Positions 8,725 through 18,729 of a DNA stretch of 64,000 bases are shown in pieces (the stretch's first letter is position 1; every line of letters starts with the position of its first letter). Made by a program: the position numbers and the translations under genes. The notes under the pieces were generated by a model that saw nothing but the letters and a program-made list of their open reading frames with translations, did not search any database and had not been told where the DNA came from. Source of the DNA: Lachnospiraceae bacterium oral taxon 096 (lineage in GTDB: Bacteria > Bacillota > Clostridia > Lachnospirales > Lachnospiraceae); the NCBI GenBank assembly GCA_018141845.1, contig CP073340.1, forward strand, positions 165,001 to 229,000, read 5' to 3'.

Positions 8725-11298
8725 CTATCCTTCCATTCTTCCATGGCATTGCTTATACTTCTTTCCACTTCCACAAGGACAAGGATCATTTGGATAGATC
8801 TTTTGTTCTTCATTTCTCTTTGGCTCTCTTGCCAAAGAGTCGTCCTTATTTGTTCCTGTCACCTTGACCACTGGTTCTCTCTCCACTGGCTGCTCTATGC
8901 GGACATGATACATAATGCGGACAGTATCCTCTGTAATGCCTGTAATCATCTCGTCAAACATATCATATGCACTCATCTTGTACTCAACAAGAGGATCTCT
9001 TTGACCATAGGCCTGGAGACCAATACCTTGACGCAACTGTTCCATATCGTCGATGTGATTGGTCCAACGATTGTCAATTGCCTTTAATAAAACGACACGC
9101 TCAAGCTCACGAATCTTTTCAAGGTCTGGGAATTCTGCCTCCTTGGCCTCATAGAGCTTAATCGCCTCTTCTTTTAACTTTTGCATCAAATCAGCCTTCT
9201 TCATTCCCTTCATGTCCTCAGTGTAACGCACTGGCTGAAGTGGAATGATTGGCAACAATAACTCATTAAGCTCTGTGTATGCCCAATCCTTTGCATCCGC
9301 GTCCTCGGAAATAGCTATTCCCACTGCATGCTCTACAATATCATTGATCATTCGCATAATGGTATCGCGCATATTATCGCCCTCAAGAACTTTATTTCGC
9401 TCCTCGTAGATAACTTCACGCTGCTCATTATTGACCTCATCATACTTTAACAGGTTCTCTCTCATACCATAGTTGTTGCTCTCGATCTTCATCTGTGCCT
9501 TTTCAATGGCATTGGAAAGCATTTTATGTTCAATCTGCTCTCCCTCTGGAACACCCATAGATTCAAAGATTTTTATTAATCTTTCTGAACCAAAAAGTCT
9601 CATCAAATCATCTTCTAGTGAGATATAAAATCTTGACTCACCAGGATCTCCCTGACGACCTGCACGACCACGCAACTGATTGTCAATACGCCTTGACTCA
9701 TGTCTTTCTGTACCAATAATTTTCAGACCGCCAAGAGCCTTTGCCCCTTCACCAAGCTTAATATCGGTACCACGACCTGCCATATTGGTGGCAATCGTCA
9801 CTGCACCAACAACACCTGCATCGGCAACAATCTCCGCCTCTCGCTCATGGAACTTTGCATTCAACACGGTATGCTTAATTCCCTCTTTCTTTAACATCTT
9901 CGAAAGCAACTCTGAAGTTTCGATCGTAATGGTACCAACAAGCACTGGCTGACCTTTTGCGTGGGTCTTGACAATGTCCTGAACAACCGCATTGAACTTT
10001 TCTTTCTTGCTCTTATATACAGCATCATCATAGTCAATTCTTTGCACTGGTCGGTTTGTTGGAATAGCCACTGCATCCATGCCATAGGTATTTCTAAACT
10101 CCTTTTCCTCCGTGAGTGCTGTACCTGTCATACCTGACTTCTTCTTATAGCGATTGAAGAAGTTCTGGAAGGTAATGGTAGCCAAAGTCTTTGATTCCCT
10201 CTGCACATTGACATGCTCCTTCGCCTCAATTGCCTGATGAAGCCCATCGGAATACCGTCTTCCCTGCATAATACGACCTGTAAACTCGTCGACAATTAAA
10301 ACTTCACCGTCCTTGACAACATAATCCTTATCTCTATGCATCAAGCTGTGTGCACGAAGAGCAAGAATAATATTGTGCTGAATTTCCAAGTTATCCGCAT
10401 CGGCAAGATTTTCAATATTAAAGAATTTTTCTACTTTTTTAATACCATCCAGTGTCAAGTTGACTACCTTGTCCTTTTCATTGACAACATAATCTCCCGT
10501 CTCCTCGATGTCCTCGCCCATAATGGCATTCATCTTTGTAAACTCTCCACTAGCTTCACCTCTTTCGAGCTGACGAGCTAAAATATCACATGCCTCGTAG
10601 AGCTTGGTTGATTTCGAAGACTGTCCCGAAATAATCAATGGTGTTCTTGCCTCATCAATTAATACAGAATCGACCTCATCAATAATCGCATAGTCCAAAT
10701 CTCTCAATACCTGTTGTTCCTTATAAAGAGCCATATTATCACGCAAATAATCAAATCCCAACTCATTATTTGTCACATAGGTAATATCGCAATTATATGC
10801 TGCTTTTCTTTGTTCACTGGTCATATCATTGAGTACAACACCGACAGTCAGTCCGAGATATCGATGAATGTCGCCCATCCATTCCGCATCACGCTTAGCC
10901 AAATAGTCATTGACAGTAACAATATGTACGCCTTTACCTGCAAGTGCATTTAAGTATGCTGGACAAGTTGATACCAAAGTCTTACCTTCACCAGTTCGCA
11001 TCTCTGCGATTCTTCCCTGGTGTAAAACAATACCACCAATCAACTGTACTGGATAATGCTCCATTCCTACAGAGCGCTTTGCAGCCTCTCGAACTGTGGC
11101 AAATGCCTCTGGCAAAATATCATCTAAGGTCTCACCATTTGCTAAACGCTCCTTTAACTTTGGTGTCTGTGCCTTCAATTCTTCATCACTAAGTGCCGCC
11201 ATCTGTGGCTGCATGGCAATGATCTTATCTACAATTGGTCTAATCTTCTTCAGCTCATGATCGCTGTGCGTTCCAAATATTTTTTCAATCAGGTTCAT
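8725..11298 (-). CDS. secA: preprotein translocase ATPase SecA
   Basis: SecA drives Sec-dependent export through SecYEG. The 857-residue protein has Walker A MRTGEGKT (about 101-108), the DEVD box ([18 protein letters not shown], about 207-224), the helicase motif NMAGRGTDI and [12 protein letters not shown]. It ends in the SEC-C zinc-binding tail [14 protein letters not shown]. It is the only secA seen here and is the main housekeeping form by its length. It is probably co-transcribed with prfB, as in many Firmicutes. Confidence 0.97.
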   Translation of the reverse strand: MNLIEKIFGTHSDHELKKIRPIVDKIIAMQPQMAALSDEELKAQTPKLKERLANGETLDDILPEAFATVREAAKRSVGMEHYPVQLIGGIVLHQGRIAEMRTGEGKTLVSTCPAYLNALAGKGVHIVTVNDYLAKRDAEWMGDIHRYLGLTVGVVLNDMTSEQRKAAYNCDITYVTNNELGFDYLRDNMALYKEQQVLRDLDYAIIDEVDSVLIDEARTPLIISGQSSKSTKLYEACDILARQLERGEASGEFTKMNAIMGEDIEETGDYVVNEKDKVVNLTLDGIKKVEKFFNIENLADADNLEIQHNIILALRAHSLMHRDKDYVVKDGEVLIVDEFTGRIMQGRRYSDGLHQAIEAKEHVNVQRESKTLATITFQNFFNRYKKKSGMTGTALTEEKEFRNTYGMDAVAIPTNRPVQRIDYDDAVYKSKKEKFNAVVQDIVKTHAKGQPVLVGTITIETSELLSKMLKKEGIKHTVLNAKFHEREAEIVADAGVVGAVTIATNMAGRGTDIKLGEGAKALGGLKIIGTERHESRRIDNQLRGRAGRQGDPGESRFYISLEDDLMRLFGSERLIKIFESMGVPEGEQIEHKMLSNAIEKAQMKIESNNYGMRENLLKYDEVNNEQREVIYEERNKVLEGDNMRDTIMRMINDIVEHAVGIAISEDADAKDWAYTELNELLLPIIPLQPVRYTEDMKGMKKADLMQKLKEEAIKLYEAKEAEFPDLEKIRELERVVLLKAIDNRWTNHIDDMEQLRQGIGLQAYGQRDPLVEYKMSAYDMFDEMITGITEDTVRIMYHVRIEQPVEREPVVKVTGTNKDDSLAREPKRNEEQKIYPNDPCPCGSGKKYKQCHGRMEG

Positions 11299-11351
11299 TC
11301 CACTATCTCCTGTAATTATTTCCCTTTATTTTTTGATCAAAGGTGATACGC

Positions 11352-11357
11352 ATTATA
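11352..11357 (-). promoter_or_regulatory. secA promoter, extended -10
   Basis: TATAAT preceded by TG in the extended -10 arrangement (TGATATAAT) lies 54 nt before the secA ATG. No good -35 is seen at the normal distance, which extended -10 promoters tolerate. Confidence 0.5.
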
Positions 11358-11523
11358 TCACACTCTACACTAACTTAATTATTCTATCACTTGCAACCCC
11401 TAACTTCAATGTAATTCTTATTTTTTTTAGATTTGAACAAATTGTCTTTTTCTGTATATACTTATAAAGTTCTATTTTTCAGCATTTTTAATATTTATTG
11501 TATCAACAATTTAAATTTTATTA

Positions 11524-11552
11524 TTGAATTTATCATCTCTTTGTGCTATACT
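11524..11552 (+). promoter_or_regulatory. hpf promoter
   Basis: -35 TTGAAT (11524-11529) and -10 TATACT (11547-11552) with a 17-nt spacer, 33 nt before the hpf ATG. Divergent from the secA promoter. Confidence 0.7.
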
Positions 11553-11585
11553 TTAACTAATCTAAACGAGAAGGAGTTGATCATT

Positions 11586-12122
11586 ATGCGTTATACCATT
11601 ACTGGAAGAAATATTGAGGTTACACAAGGTTTAAAGGATGCCGTTGAAGAAAAGCTTGCTAAGTTAGATCGCTATTTTGCAGATGACACTTTGGCAAAGG
11701 TTTCCCTCAGTGTACAAAGAGCTGACCAAAAGATTGAGATCACCATCCCAACAAAATTGGGACTCATTCGTGCTGAAGAGACAACTACCGATATGTATTC
11801 CAGCATTGACCTTGCAATCGACTTAATTGAAAAGCAGATTAAAAAGTATAAAAGTAAATTGATTGACAAAAAGCAATCTGCACAGAGCTTTTCACAGGCC
11901 TTCTTCTCTGAGACATCTGACGATGTACTCGATGATGATGCACTAAAGATTGTCAAAGTCAAGAAATTTGCAATAAAGCCTATGGACCCTGAAGAAGCCG
12001 TTTTACAGATGGAAATGCTCGGTCACGCCTTCTTCGTTTTCCTAAATTCCGAAACCGAGAATGTAAATGTAGTTTACAAGAGAAAGAACGGAACCTATGG
12101 AATTATTGAACCTGAGTCATAG
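11586..12122 (+). CDS. hpf: long-form ribosome hibernation promoting factor
   Basis: HPF(long) dimerises 70S ribosomes into 100S particles in stationary phase. The 178-residue protein has the N-terminal S30AE domain (MRYTITGRNIEVTQGL, residues 1-100) and the C-terminal dimerisation domain (KPMDPEEAVLQMEMLGHAFFVF onward, about 122-175), so it is the long form. The ATG at 11586 is set by AAGGAG 9 nt upstream; the longer in-frame reading from 11433 would include the promoter. It is monocistronic between its own promoter and a terminator, and secA lies divergently. Confidence 0.95.
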   Translation: MRYTITGRNIEVTQGLKDAVEEKLAKLDRYFADDTLAKVSLSVQRADQKIEITIPTKLGLIRAEETTTDMYSSIDLAIDLIEKQIKKYKSKLIDKKQSAQSFSQAFFSETSDDVLDDDALKIVKVKKFAIKPMDPEEAVLQMEMLGHAFFVFLNSETENVNVVYKRKNGTYGIIEPES

Positions 12123-12143
12123 TATCATAATAAATACATCCTC

Positions 12144-12178
12144 AAAAGGGGGCTGCAGTAAGCTGCAGTCCCCCTTTT
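12144..12178. terminator. bidirectional terminator between hpf and glnA
   Basis: A perfect 15-bp stem apart from one mismatch (AAAAGGGGGCTGCAG, loop TAAG, CTGCAGTCCCCCTTTT) with A and T tracts on the two sides. It can serve hpf on the plus strand and the convergent glnA on the minus strand. Confidence 0.88.
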
Positions 12179-12198
12179 GGTATTCATTACATTTTTGA

Positions 12199-14313
12199 TT
12201 ACACTTCAAAAATCAAGTCGCCATAACTTGGCATTGGCCATAGATCTTTATCTACAATCATCTCCAAGCGATCAACAGGAGTTCTCAACTCCTCCATAGC
12301 CACAGTGACAACCTCATAGCAATATCTTGCTCGTCTTTCCCCATCCTTAATGGTTCCCTCTTCATCTGTCACTTCAATCAATCTTTCAAGTGCTGCCTTT
12401 GCTTGTACAAGTAAGGCAGAGCATTCAATCAACAATCCCTTTTGCACCTGAATATTAGCTTCTGGACAGGCCATTCTAATCTTTCCAATGGAGTCAGCCA
12501 GTCTTGTATTATAGCGAATGACTGCTGGCAAAATTGATTTACTTGCCACATCAATCATTGTTCTTGCTTCAATGTTAATGGTCTTTGCATAGGCTTCATA
12601 CTCAATCTCAGCACGAGATTCAAGTTCTGCCTTTGTGTACACACCAAAAGCTTCAAAAAGCTTTACAGACTTTTCTGTAGTGAGCGCTGGAATGGCATCC
12701 ACCATACACTTAATATTCGGAAGTCCTCGCCTCTTGGCCTCTTCCACCCAAGCATCGGAATAGCCATTGCCATTAAAGATAATGCGACGGTGCTCTGCCA
12801 ACATCTTCTTGATCATGTCGTGAACTGCCATCTCAAAATCTTCGGCCTTTTCGAGCTCATCCGCCACTTCCTTGAAACTCTCAGCCACAATGGTATTGAG
12901 TACAACATTTGGGGAAGAGATAGAATCTGAAGATCCAACCATTCGAAATTCAAACTTATTATTGGTAAATGCAAATGGTGAAGTTCTATTTCGATCAGTT
13001 GCATCCTTTTCAAAATCTGGCAATGTCGCCACGCCTGTCTTTAACATACCACCTCTTATGGAATGTGTTGCCTCACCTGTCGAACAAAGCTGATCAATCA
13101 CATCTTCCAACTGCTCTCCAAGGAATACAGAAATAATTGCTGGTGGTGCCTCATTTGCCCCCAATCTGTGATCATTTCCTGGCACAGATGCCGATTGGCG
13201 AAGTAAATCGGCATGGCGATCTACGGCCTGTAAGATACAAGCAAGCACCAATAAAAATTGTACATTTTCATGTGGCGTGTCACCAGGATTTAATAAATTG
13301 ATACCATCATTGGTTGTCAACGACCAATTGTCATGCTTTCCTGAACCATTGACACCTGCAAATGGTTTCTCATGCAATAGGCAGGTCAAGCCATGGTGAC
13401 CAGCAATTTTTTTCATCGTCTCCATCGTAATTTGGTTGTGGTCTGTTGCAATATTGGCCTGCTCATAGACTGGAGCAAGCTCATGCTGTGCAGGTGCAAC
13501 CTCATTGTGCTGAGTTTTTGCTGGCACACCCAATTTCCACAACTCATGGTTGATGTCATTCATATAGGCTGCAATGCGCTCTCGAATCGCACCAAAATAA
13601 TGATCCTCTAATTCTTGCCCTTTTGGTGGCATCGCTCCAAATAATGTCCTTCCGGTATAGATCAAGTCCTTTCTTTGTAAATACTTTTGTTTGTCCACAA
13701 TAAAGTACTCTTGTTCCGCACCAATGGATGGTGTCACACGCTTTGATGTTGTATTTCCAAAGAGTCGAAGAATTCGAAGTGATTGTGTGTTAATTGCTTC
13801 CATAGAGCGAAGAAGAGGAGTTTTTTTGTCTAAGGCCTCTCCCTTGTAGGAACAAAATGCAGTAGGAATATATAAGGTCACACCAAGAGCATCTTCCCTA
13901 ATAAATGCAGGAGAAGTGCAATCCCAAGCTGTATATCCCCTCGCCTCAAATGTTGCGCGAAGCCCACCTGATGGAAAACTAGAAGCATCTGGCTCTCCCT
14001 TGGTCAGCTCTTTTCCCGAAAACTCCATAATCACCTTGCCATTCTTTGGTGCTGAAATAAAGGAATCATGCTTTTCTGCAGTCACGCCAGTCAGTGGTTG
14101 AAACCAATGTGTATAATGCGTTGCTCCTCTAGAAAGTGCCCACTCCTTCATTCCATGTGCAACAACCTCGGCCACACTTGGATCAAGCTCTGTACCTTCT
14201 TCAATTGTTACTCTCAATTTCTTATAAATATTTTTTGGCAAGTATTTTGCCATCACTGCGTCGTTAAATACATTGCAACCAAAAAATTCAGATACGCTCT
14301 GGATTTCTTCCAT
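12199..14313 (-). CDS. glnN: glutamine synthetase type III
   Basis: A large GlnA paralogue of 704 residues, the length of the GSIII family found in Bacteroidetes, Clostridia and cyanobacteria. It makes glutamine from glutamate, ammonium and ATP. Recognisable features are the N-terminal GSIII domain, the segment [20 protein letters not shown], and the active-site stretch [20 protein letters not shown] (about 270-290). The RBS GAGGTGG supports the ATG. It is probably monocistronic. A TATAAT at about 14336-14341 lies in the T tract of the fba terminator and may be its -10. Confidence 0.95.
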   Translation of the reverse strand: MEEIQSVSEFFGCNVFNDAVMAKYLPKNIYKKLRVTIEEGTELDPSVAEVVAHGMKEWALSRGATHYTHWFQPLTGVTAEKHDSFISAPKNGKVIMEFSGKELTKGEPDASSFPSGGLRATFEARGYTAWDCTSPAFIREDALGVTLYIPTAFCSYKGEALDKKTPLLRSMEAINTQSLRILRLFGNTTSKRVTPSIGAEQEYFIVDKQKYLQRKDLIYTGRTLFGAMPPKGQELEDHYFGAIRERIAAYMNDINHELWKLGVPAKTQHNEVAPAQHELAPVYEQANIATDHNQITMETMKKIAGHHGLTCLLHEKPFAGVNGSGKHDNWSLTTNDGINLLNPGDTPHENVQFLLVLACILQAVDRHADLLRQSASVPGNDHRLGANEAPPAIISVFLGEQLEDVIDQLCSTGEATHSIRGGMLKTGVATLPDFEKDATDRNRTSPFAFTNNKFEFRMVGSSDSISSPNVVLNTIVAESFKEVADELEKAEDFEMAVHDMIKKMLAEHRRIIFNGNGYSDAWVEEAKRRGLPNIKCMVDAIPALTTEKSVKLFEAFGVYTKAELESRAEIEYEAYAKTINIEARTMIDVASKSILPAVIRYNTRLADSIGKIRMACPEANIQVQKGLLIECSALLVQAKAALERLIEVTDEEGTIKDGERRARYCYEVVTVAMEELRTPVDRLEMIVDKDLWPMPSYGDLIFEV

Positions 14314-14344
14314 TTTTCCACCTCATTATCACCTTTATTATAAA

Positions 14345-14369
14345 GGCGTCCTCCCAAAAGGAGAACGCC
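14345..14369 (-). terminator. terminator after fba
   Basis: On the minus strand GGCGTTCTCC, a short loop, then GGAGGACGCC is followed by TTTATAAT. This ends the long co-directional run that starts at metK. The T tract doubles as a possible -10 for glnA. Confidence 0.8.
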
Positions 14370-14392
14370 CATCTTGTTACTCTTTTTTGTTC

Positions 14393-15256
14393 TTAGGCCT
14401 TATTTGCTGAACCAAAGAGCTCAATCTTCTCACGGACTGTCTCCATAATTGCGTCAGCACCTGGCTTTAAGAGCTTTCTAGGATCAAATCCCTTGCCCTC
14501 AAGATCCTTGCCAGCCTCGATGTACTCACGAGTTGCCTTGGCAAATGAAATCTGGCACTCGGTATTTACATTGATCTTTGCCACACCAAGAGTGATGGCC
14601 TTCTTAATCATATCTGCTGGAATACCTGTACCACCATGTAAAACAAGTGGCATCTTTCCAGTCTTTGCCTGAATCTTATCCAATGCTTCGAAGTTTAATC
14701 CCTTCCAGTTTGCAGGATATACTCCGTGGATATTTCCAATACCTGCTGCAAGGAAGTCAATACCCAAATCTGCAATTCTCTTGCACTCTTCTGGATCAGC
14801 TACCTCACCCATTCCGATAACGCCATCTTCTTCTCCACCGATGGATCCAACCTCAGCCTCGATAGATAAGCCAGCCTTATGAGCTGCTGCTACAAGCTCT
14901 GTCGTCTTTGTAACATTCTCGTCGATAGCAAAGTGTGAACCATCAAACATAATGGATGAAAAGCCAGCTTCAATGCACTTTAAGCAACCATCATATGTAC
15001 CATGATCAAGATGAAGGGCTACTGGCACAGTAATCTTCATCTCCTCCATCATTGCCTTTACCATAGCAGCAACGGTCTTAAATCCTGTCATATACTTACC
15101 TGCACCCTCAGAAACACCAAGGATAACTGGTGACTGCATCTCCTGTGCTACAGTAAGAATTGACTTTGTCCACTCAAGATTGTTGATGTTGAACTGTCCA
15201 ACTGCATAATGTCCTTCTTTTGCCTTATTCAGCATTTCTGTTGCTGATACTAACAT
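14393..15256 (-). CDS. fba: class II fructose-bisphosphate aldolase
   Basis: A zinc-dependent glycolytic aldolase of 287 residues. The zinc-ligand segments are visible: HLDHGTYD (about 81-88), SIEAEVGSIGGEEDG (about 131-145), and the later GGTGIP (about 210) and NVNTECQ segments that bind phosphate and the active site. It lies 47 nt after thrC with AAGGAGG before its ATG. I see no strong promoter in the gap, so it may be read partly from upstream, which is unusual for such a highly expressed gene. Confidence 0.95.
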   Translation of the reverse strand: MLVSATEMLNKAKEGHYAVGQFNINNLEWTKSILTVAQEMQSPVILGVSEGAGKYMTGFKTVAAMVKAMMEEMKITVPVALHLDHGTYDGCLKCIEAGFSSIMFDGSHFAIDENVTKTTELVAAAHKAGLSIEAEVGSIGGEEDGVIGMGEVADPEECKRIADLGIDFLAAGIGNIHGVYPANWKGLNFEALDKIQAKTGKMPLVLHGGTGIPADMIKKAITLGVAKINVNTECQISFAKATREYIEAGKDLEGKGFDPRKLLKPGADAIMETVREKIELFGSANKA

Positions 15257-15303
15257 AATAAGTCCTCCTTCATTTTGTGAATTTTAAAACCATTGTTATT
15301 GTA

Positions 15304-16794
15304 CTACATTTTTAAAATATCTGCCACAGTATTTTCCATTTGATCGACATCACATTCAAGATTGTGGCGAACTGGAGCAGTCTTAATGTCCTCCACTGCT
15401 GCTGGAATTGCTACTCTACTGAGCTTTTGAAGCTCATCAACCACAGCCCACTCATCCATATTTTCGTCAATGTTTTCAATCGCACTGACCACACTTCGAG
15501 AAAACTTATATGGGCTTGCTGTTGAAGCAATAACAGTCTTTGTTTTGTCCCTAGTCTCTTTCCTATAATTTTCATAGACAGCAGAAGCCACTCCTGTATG
15601 CGTGTCAATCACATATCCTGTATCTTCATAGAGCTTCTTAATCTGAGCTGCATTGGTCTTTTCATCTGCATATCCACTGATAAAATCGGCCATAAATGCA
15701 CGCATCTGTGAAGTTATCGTATACTCTCCCTTAGTTGCAAGATCTTGCATCATCTGCCTATTTACATCAGCATCTGCACCACAACTTAAGTAAATCAATC
15801 TCTCTAAATTGCTAGAGATCAAAATATCCATAGATGGGGAAGAAGTTAAAATAAAATCTCTCTTCTTGTCATAGGTGCCTGTGGTAAAGAAATCAAACAA
15901 CACCTTGTTATCATTGGACGCACAAATGAGTTTATTGACTGGAAGTCCCATTCTCTTTCCAATATATGCTGCCAAAATATTTCCAAAGTTTCCTGTTGGT
16001 ACACAAATATTGATCTTCTCGCCAAACAAAATCTCACCATTCTCTACTAACTTTGCATAGGCATAAACATAGTAGACAATCTGTGGAACCAGTCGACCAA
16101 TATTGATGGAATTTGCACTTGAAAGCTGTATGCCATGATGAGCCAGTTTCTCTCCAAATGCACGGTCTCCAAAAATCTTTTTCACACCTGTCTGTGCATC
16201 ATCAAAATTTCCATGAATGGCAACAACAGCTGTATTGTCTCCACGCTGAGTCACCATCTGCAATTTTTGTACCTTGCTCACGCCACCTTTTGGATAAAAG
16301 ACAATAATTCCTGTCCCCTCAACATCAGCAAATCCTGCCATTGCCGCCTTACCTGTATCTCCACTGGTCGCTGTCAAAATCACGATCTTATTCTCCACAC
16401 CATTTTTCTTTGCTGCAGTTGTCAAAAGATGTGGCAAAATCGAAAGAGCCATATCTTTAAAGGCAATCGTATTTCCATGGAATAGCTCTAGATAATATGC
16501 CCCATCGGCCTTCGTCAATGGTGCAATTTCCTTTGTATCAAACTTTTCATCATAAGCTTTTTGAATACAGGACTTTAATTCTTCCTCTGTGTAGTCAGTC
16601 AAAAATAATTTCATCACTTCATAGGCTGTCTCTTGATAGCTCTTTCCGACCAAGGTATATAAATCAAAATCAAAAGTAGGAATTTCCTCTGGCATAAACA
16701 AACCACCATCATCGGCTAATCCCTTTAAAATTGCCTGTGATGCAGTGAGGTTTTTTTCTCCTCCCCTTGTACTGCTATACATTATATTCTTCAT
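15304..16794 (-). CDS. thrC: threonine synthase
   Basis: ThrC converts phosphohomoserine to threonine using pyridoxal phosphate. The 496-residue length is of the long form found in bacteria and fungi. The N-terminal MKNIMYSSTRGGEKNLTASQAI, the PLP lysine in GNTIAFKDMALS (about 105-116) and the ATSGDTGKAA loop (about 142-151) are all clear. It follows the TPM-domain gene by 15 nt, and hom lies elsewhere in the window. Confidence 0.96.
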   Translation of the reverse strand: MKNIMYSSTRGGEKNLTASQAILKGLADDGGLFMPEEIPTFDFDLYTLVGKSYQETAYEVMKLFLTDYTEEELKSCIQKAYDEKFDTKEIAPLTKADGAYYLELFHGNTIAFKDMALSILPHLLTTAAKKNGVENKIVILTATSGDTGKAAMAGFADVEGTGIIVFYPKGGVSKVQKLQMVTQRGDNTAVVAIHGNFDDAQTGVKKIFGDRAFGEKLAHHGIQLSSANSINIGRLVPQIVYYVYAYAKLVENGEILFGEKINICVPTGNFGNILAAYIGKRMGLPVNKLICASNDNKVLFDFFTTGTYDKKRDFILTSSPSMDILISSNLERLIYLSCGADADVNRQMMQDLATKGEYTITSQMRAFMADFISGYADEKTNAAQIKKLYEDTGYVIDTHTGVASAVYENYRKETRDKTKTVIASTASPYKFSRSVVSAIENIDENMDEWAVVDELQKLSRVAIPAAVEDIKTAPVRHNLECDVDQMENTVADILKM

Positions 16795-16809
16795 CTTTCT
16801 TCTCCTGTA

Positions 16810-17661
16810 TTAAAATTTTCTGCCCGTTCCACTATATCTTCCACCACCTGAACTTCTATGTGTCGTCGTTCGGCCACTGCTACTACCTGAACTACTACTT
16901 CTACTTCTTGGTGAATAGTGGCGACTCACTCTCGTATCAATGAGGCGAGGTGGTTGATTGAGAAACGAAAATCCTGCACCTGCTGCATAAGTCAACGCCT
17001 GTTGCTTTGATTTTTGTGCCTGTGCCACCATTGAATACCCCTTTTTTACTTTCCTTCGATAAAAGAATGCTGGAAATAAAGCTACCACAAGCGATATTAG
17101 CCCCTCTTGTTTGGTCAAAATACCACTTTCTAAGAAAGAATCTCCAAAAACAAAATATTGCTTTTTCACTGTTCCTTGACTGTAGTAATAGGATACATCG
17201 GCAATTGCAGATTGGGCACACCTTGCATATTGCTGTGCTTTTACATCACTGTACGCATTGTCAACAATTTTCTTTTGGCGTTCATCCGAAAAATACCGCA
17301 TGGCGTCACCTTTAGTATAAAAGTATATCTCTCGATTGTCCATATCTATAAGAAATAATACTCCTGATTTTTTATCTCCCTTGCCTATTTTTTTCGTTGT
17401 ATAAAAGTAGTCGGCATACCTTTGGGCACTTTTTCCCTGTGCATTATTTGTCGTCACTACGGCAACATCAAATCCCGTCTGTAGAATCACCTTTTGGATT
17501 TCCTCTCCAATATCAGCTTCTTGGGCAGCACTAAATAAATCTGCATCGTCATAGACGCCCATATTTACTGCATCATCCGCATAGACAGGGAGCAAAAACC
17601 TAAAAAAGACAGCCATCAAAAAGATAACTATAGAGCAAATCAGCTTCCTTTTTTCTTTCAT
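16810..17661 (-). CDS. TPM-domain membrane protein, YdjH-like
   Basis: A 283-residue protein with an N-terminal signal or anchor helix (LICSIVIFLMAVFFRFLLPVYA, about 8-29). A TPM (YgcG/TPM_phosphatase) domain follows (about 35-165, with VYDDADLFSAAQEADIGEEI and the ITTNNAQGKSAQRYADYFY-type core). A second membrane segment is at about 180-198, and a long Ser/Arg/Gly tail ends the protein. The order signal-TPM-TM-polar tail is that of B. subtilis YdjH. It lies 12 nt after the zinc-ribbon gene. The function, probably an envelope-stress partner, is inferred from the neighbours. Confidence 0.75.
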   Translation of the reverse strand: MKEKRKLICSIVIFLMAVFFRFLLPVYADDAVNMGVYDDADLFSAAQEADIGEEIQKVILQTGFDVAVVTTNNAQGKSAQRYADYFYTTKKIGKGDKKSGVLFLIDMDNREIYFYTKGDAMRYFSDERQKKIVDNAYSDVKAQQYARCAQSAIADVSYYYSQGTVKKQYFVFGDSFLESGILTKQEGLISLVVALFPAFFYRRKVKKGYSMVAQAQKSKQQALTYAAGAGFSFLNQPPRLIDTRVSRHYSPRSRSSSSGSSSGRTTTHRSSGGGRYSGTGRKF

Positions 17662-17673
17662 CTTTTCACCTCC

Positions 17674-18717
17674 CTAGAGCAGAAAATAAAATATCAAACA
17701 AAAAATTGCAAAAACCAAAACACCTGTCATTATGGTAGTGAACCACAATTTTTTCTGATCAATGGGCAAATCTCCAATCACTCGACCATTCTGACCATTA
17801 ATAGAAAAATAATAAATTTTATTCTTGTTCCTGTCATTGTAGGTGATGGTCCAAACAGGAAGTAGGGCATATTTCCATTCCTCTTGATTGATGCGAATAT
17901 CCTTTTGATTGTAATCTATTCTACTATACTGGGCATAATTTCCATCAATTTTTCTCCTAGCATAGTTTTGTACTTCCTGATACACTGCATCCTGTAAGTT
18001 TTCTCGCTCCATATCCTTTTTCTCTGCAAAAAAGCCTGATAGATAGCTACTTGCAAAAGGCTCTTTCTTTGAAAAATCAAAGGGTTGTACTCCCTCCACC
18101 AAAATTTTATTTGTCTTTGACAGTGCAATCTTTGATAGATTTTCTATACTCATATCTCCTGAATCTGTAATTTGATAGAGTCGCTCGGTGACCTCTTGAT
18201 AATCTCCACTTCTTCTTGTCGTTCTCTTTGTTCCGACGGCATCAATATCAGCATGAACTGTAGCATTGTAGAGAAGAAATGGAAAATACACTCCTGTCAT
18301 CTTTTCAATCTGATCTTTTGAGTAAAAACTTCTCGGCACAAATCGCTTTTTCTTAATCCAATTTGAAAAAATATCCTGTGCCTTTTTTCTGCTGATCTGA
18401 AAGGGCAAAACATAGTCAGGGGCAAATCTTCCCTCCACTCTGTCCCTCATAATCACCGGGGCCTGACAATAGTAGCAAAAAGAAGCCACTGTATTTTCAT
18501 CCGTCACAATTTCTGCGCCACAATTGGGACAATAGTAATCCCTAGCTATGGTTGATGAAAAAGTCTCTTGATGAACTTCTTGTTGATTTCCCAATCGCCT
18601 CATCAATTCTTCTTGAGTAAAATTGGAATCGCAATAAATACAATGATACCCCTGCAAATCAGGATCAAAAGAGAGTTCTCCCCCACAATTTGGACATTTA
18701 TATGCTATGGTTGACAT
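17674..18717 (-). CDS. TFIIB-type zinc-ribbon membrane protein, YdjG-like
   Basis: A 347-residue protein with two N-terminal zinc ribbons (C8/C11/C26/C29 and C63/C66/C81/C84), a central soluble domain, and one C-terminal membrane helix (about 325-347) that would anchor it with the ribbons in the cytoplasm. This is the layout of B. subtilis YdjG, a partner of the envelope-stress protein PspA. It lies 12 nt after the SPFH gene and 12 nt before the TPM gene. No pspA is present in the window. Confidence 0.75.
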   Translation of the reverse strand: MSTIAYKCPNCGGELSFDPDLQGYHCIYCDSNFTQEELMRRLGNQQEVHQETFSSTIARDYYCPNCGAEIVTDENTVASFCYYCQAPVIMRDRVEGRFAPDYVLPFQISRKKAQDIFSNWIKKKRFVPRSFYSKDQIEKMTGVYFPFLLYNATVHADIDAVGTKRTTRRSGDYQEVTERLYQITDSGDMSIENLSKIALSKTNKILVEGVQPFDFSKKEPFASSYLSGFFAEKKDMERENLQDAVYQEVQNYARRKIDGNYAQYSRIDYNQKDIRINQEEWKYALLPVWTITYNDRNKNKIYYFSINGQNGRVIGDLPIDQKKLWFTTIMTGVLVFAIFCLIFYFLL

Positions 18718-18729
18718 CTTTGACCTCCC

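Noticed and set aside
11433..11585. N-terminal extension of hpf
   Set aside because: It contains the promoter, and the ATG at 11586 has the RBS and matches the family start.
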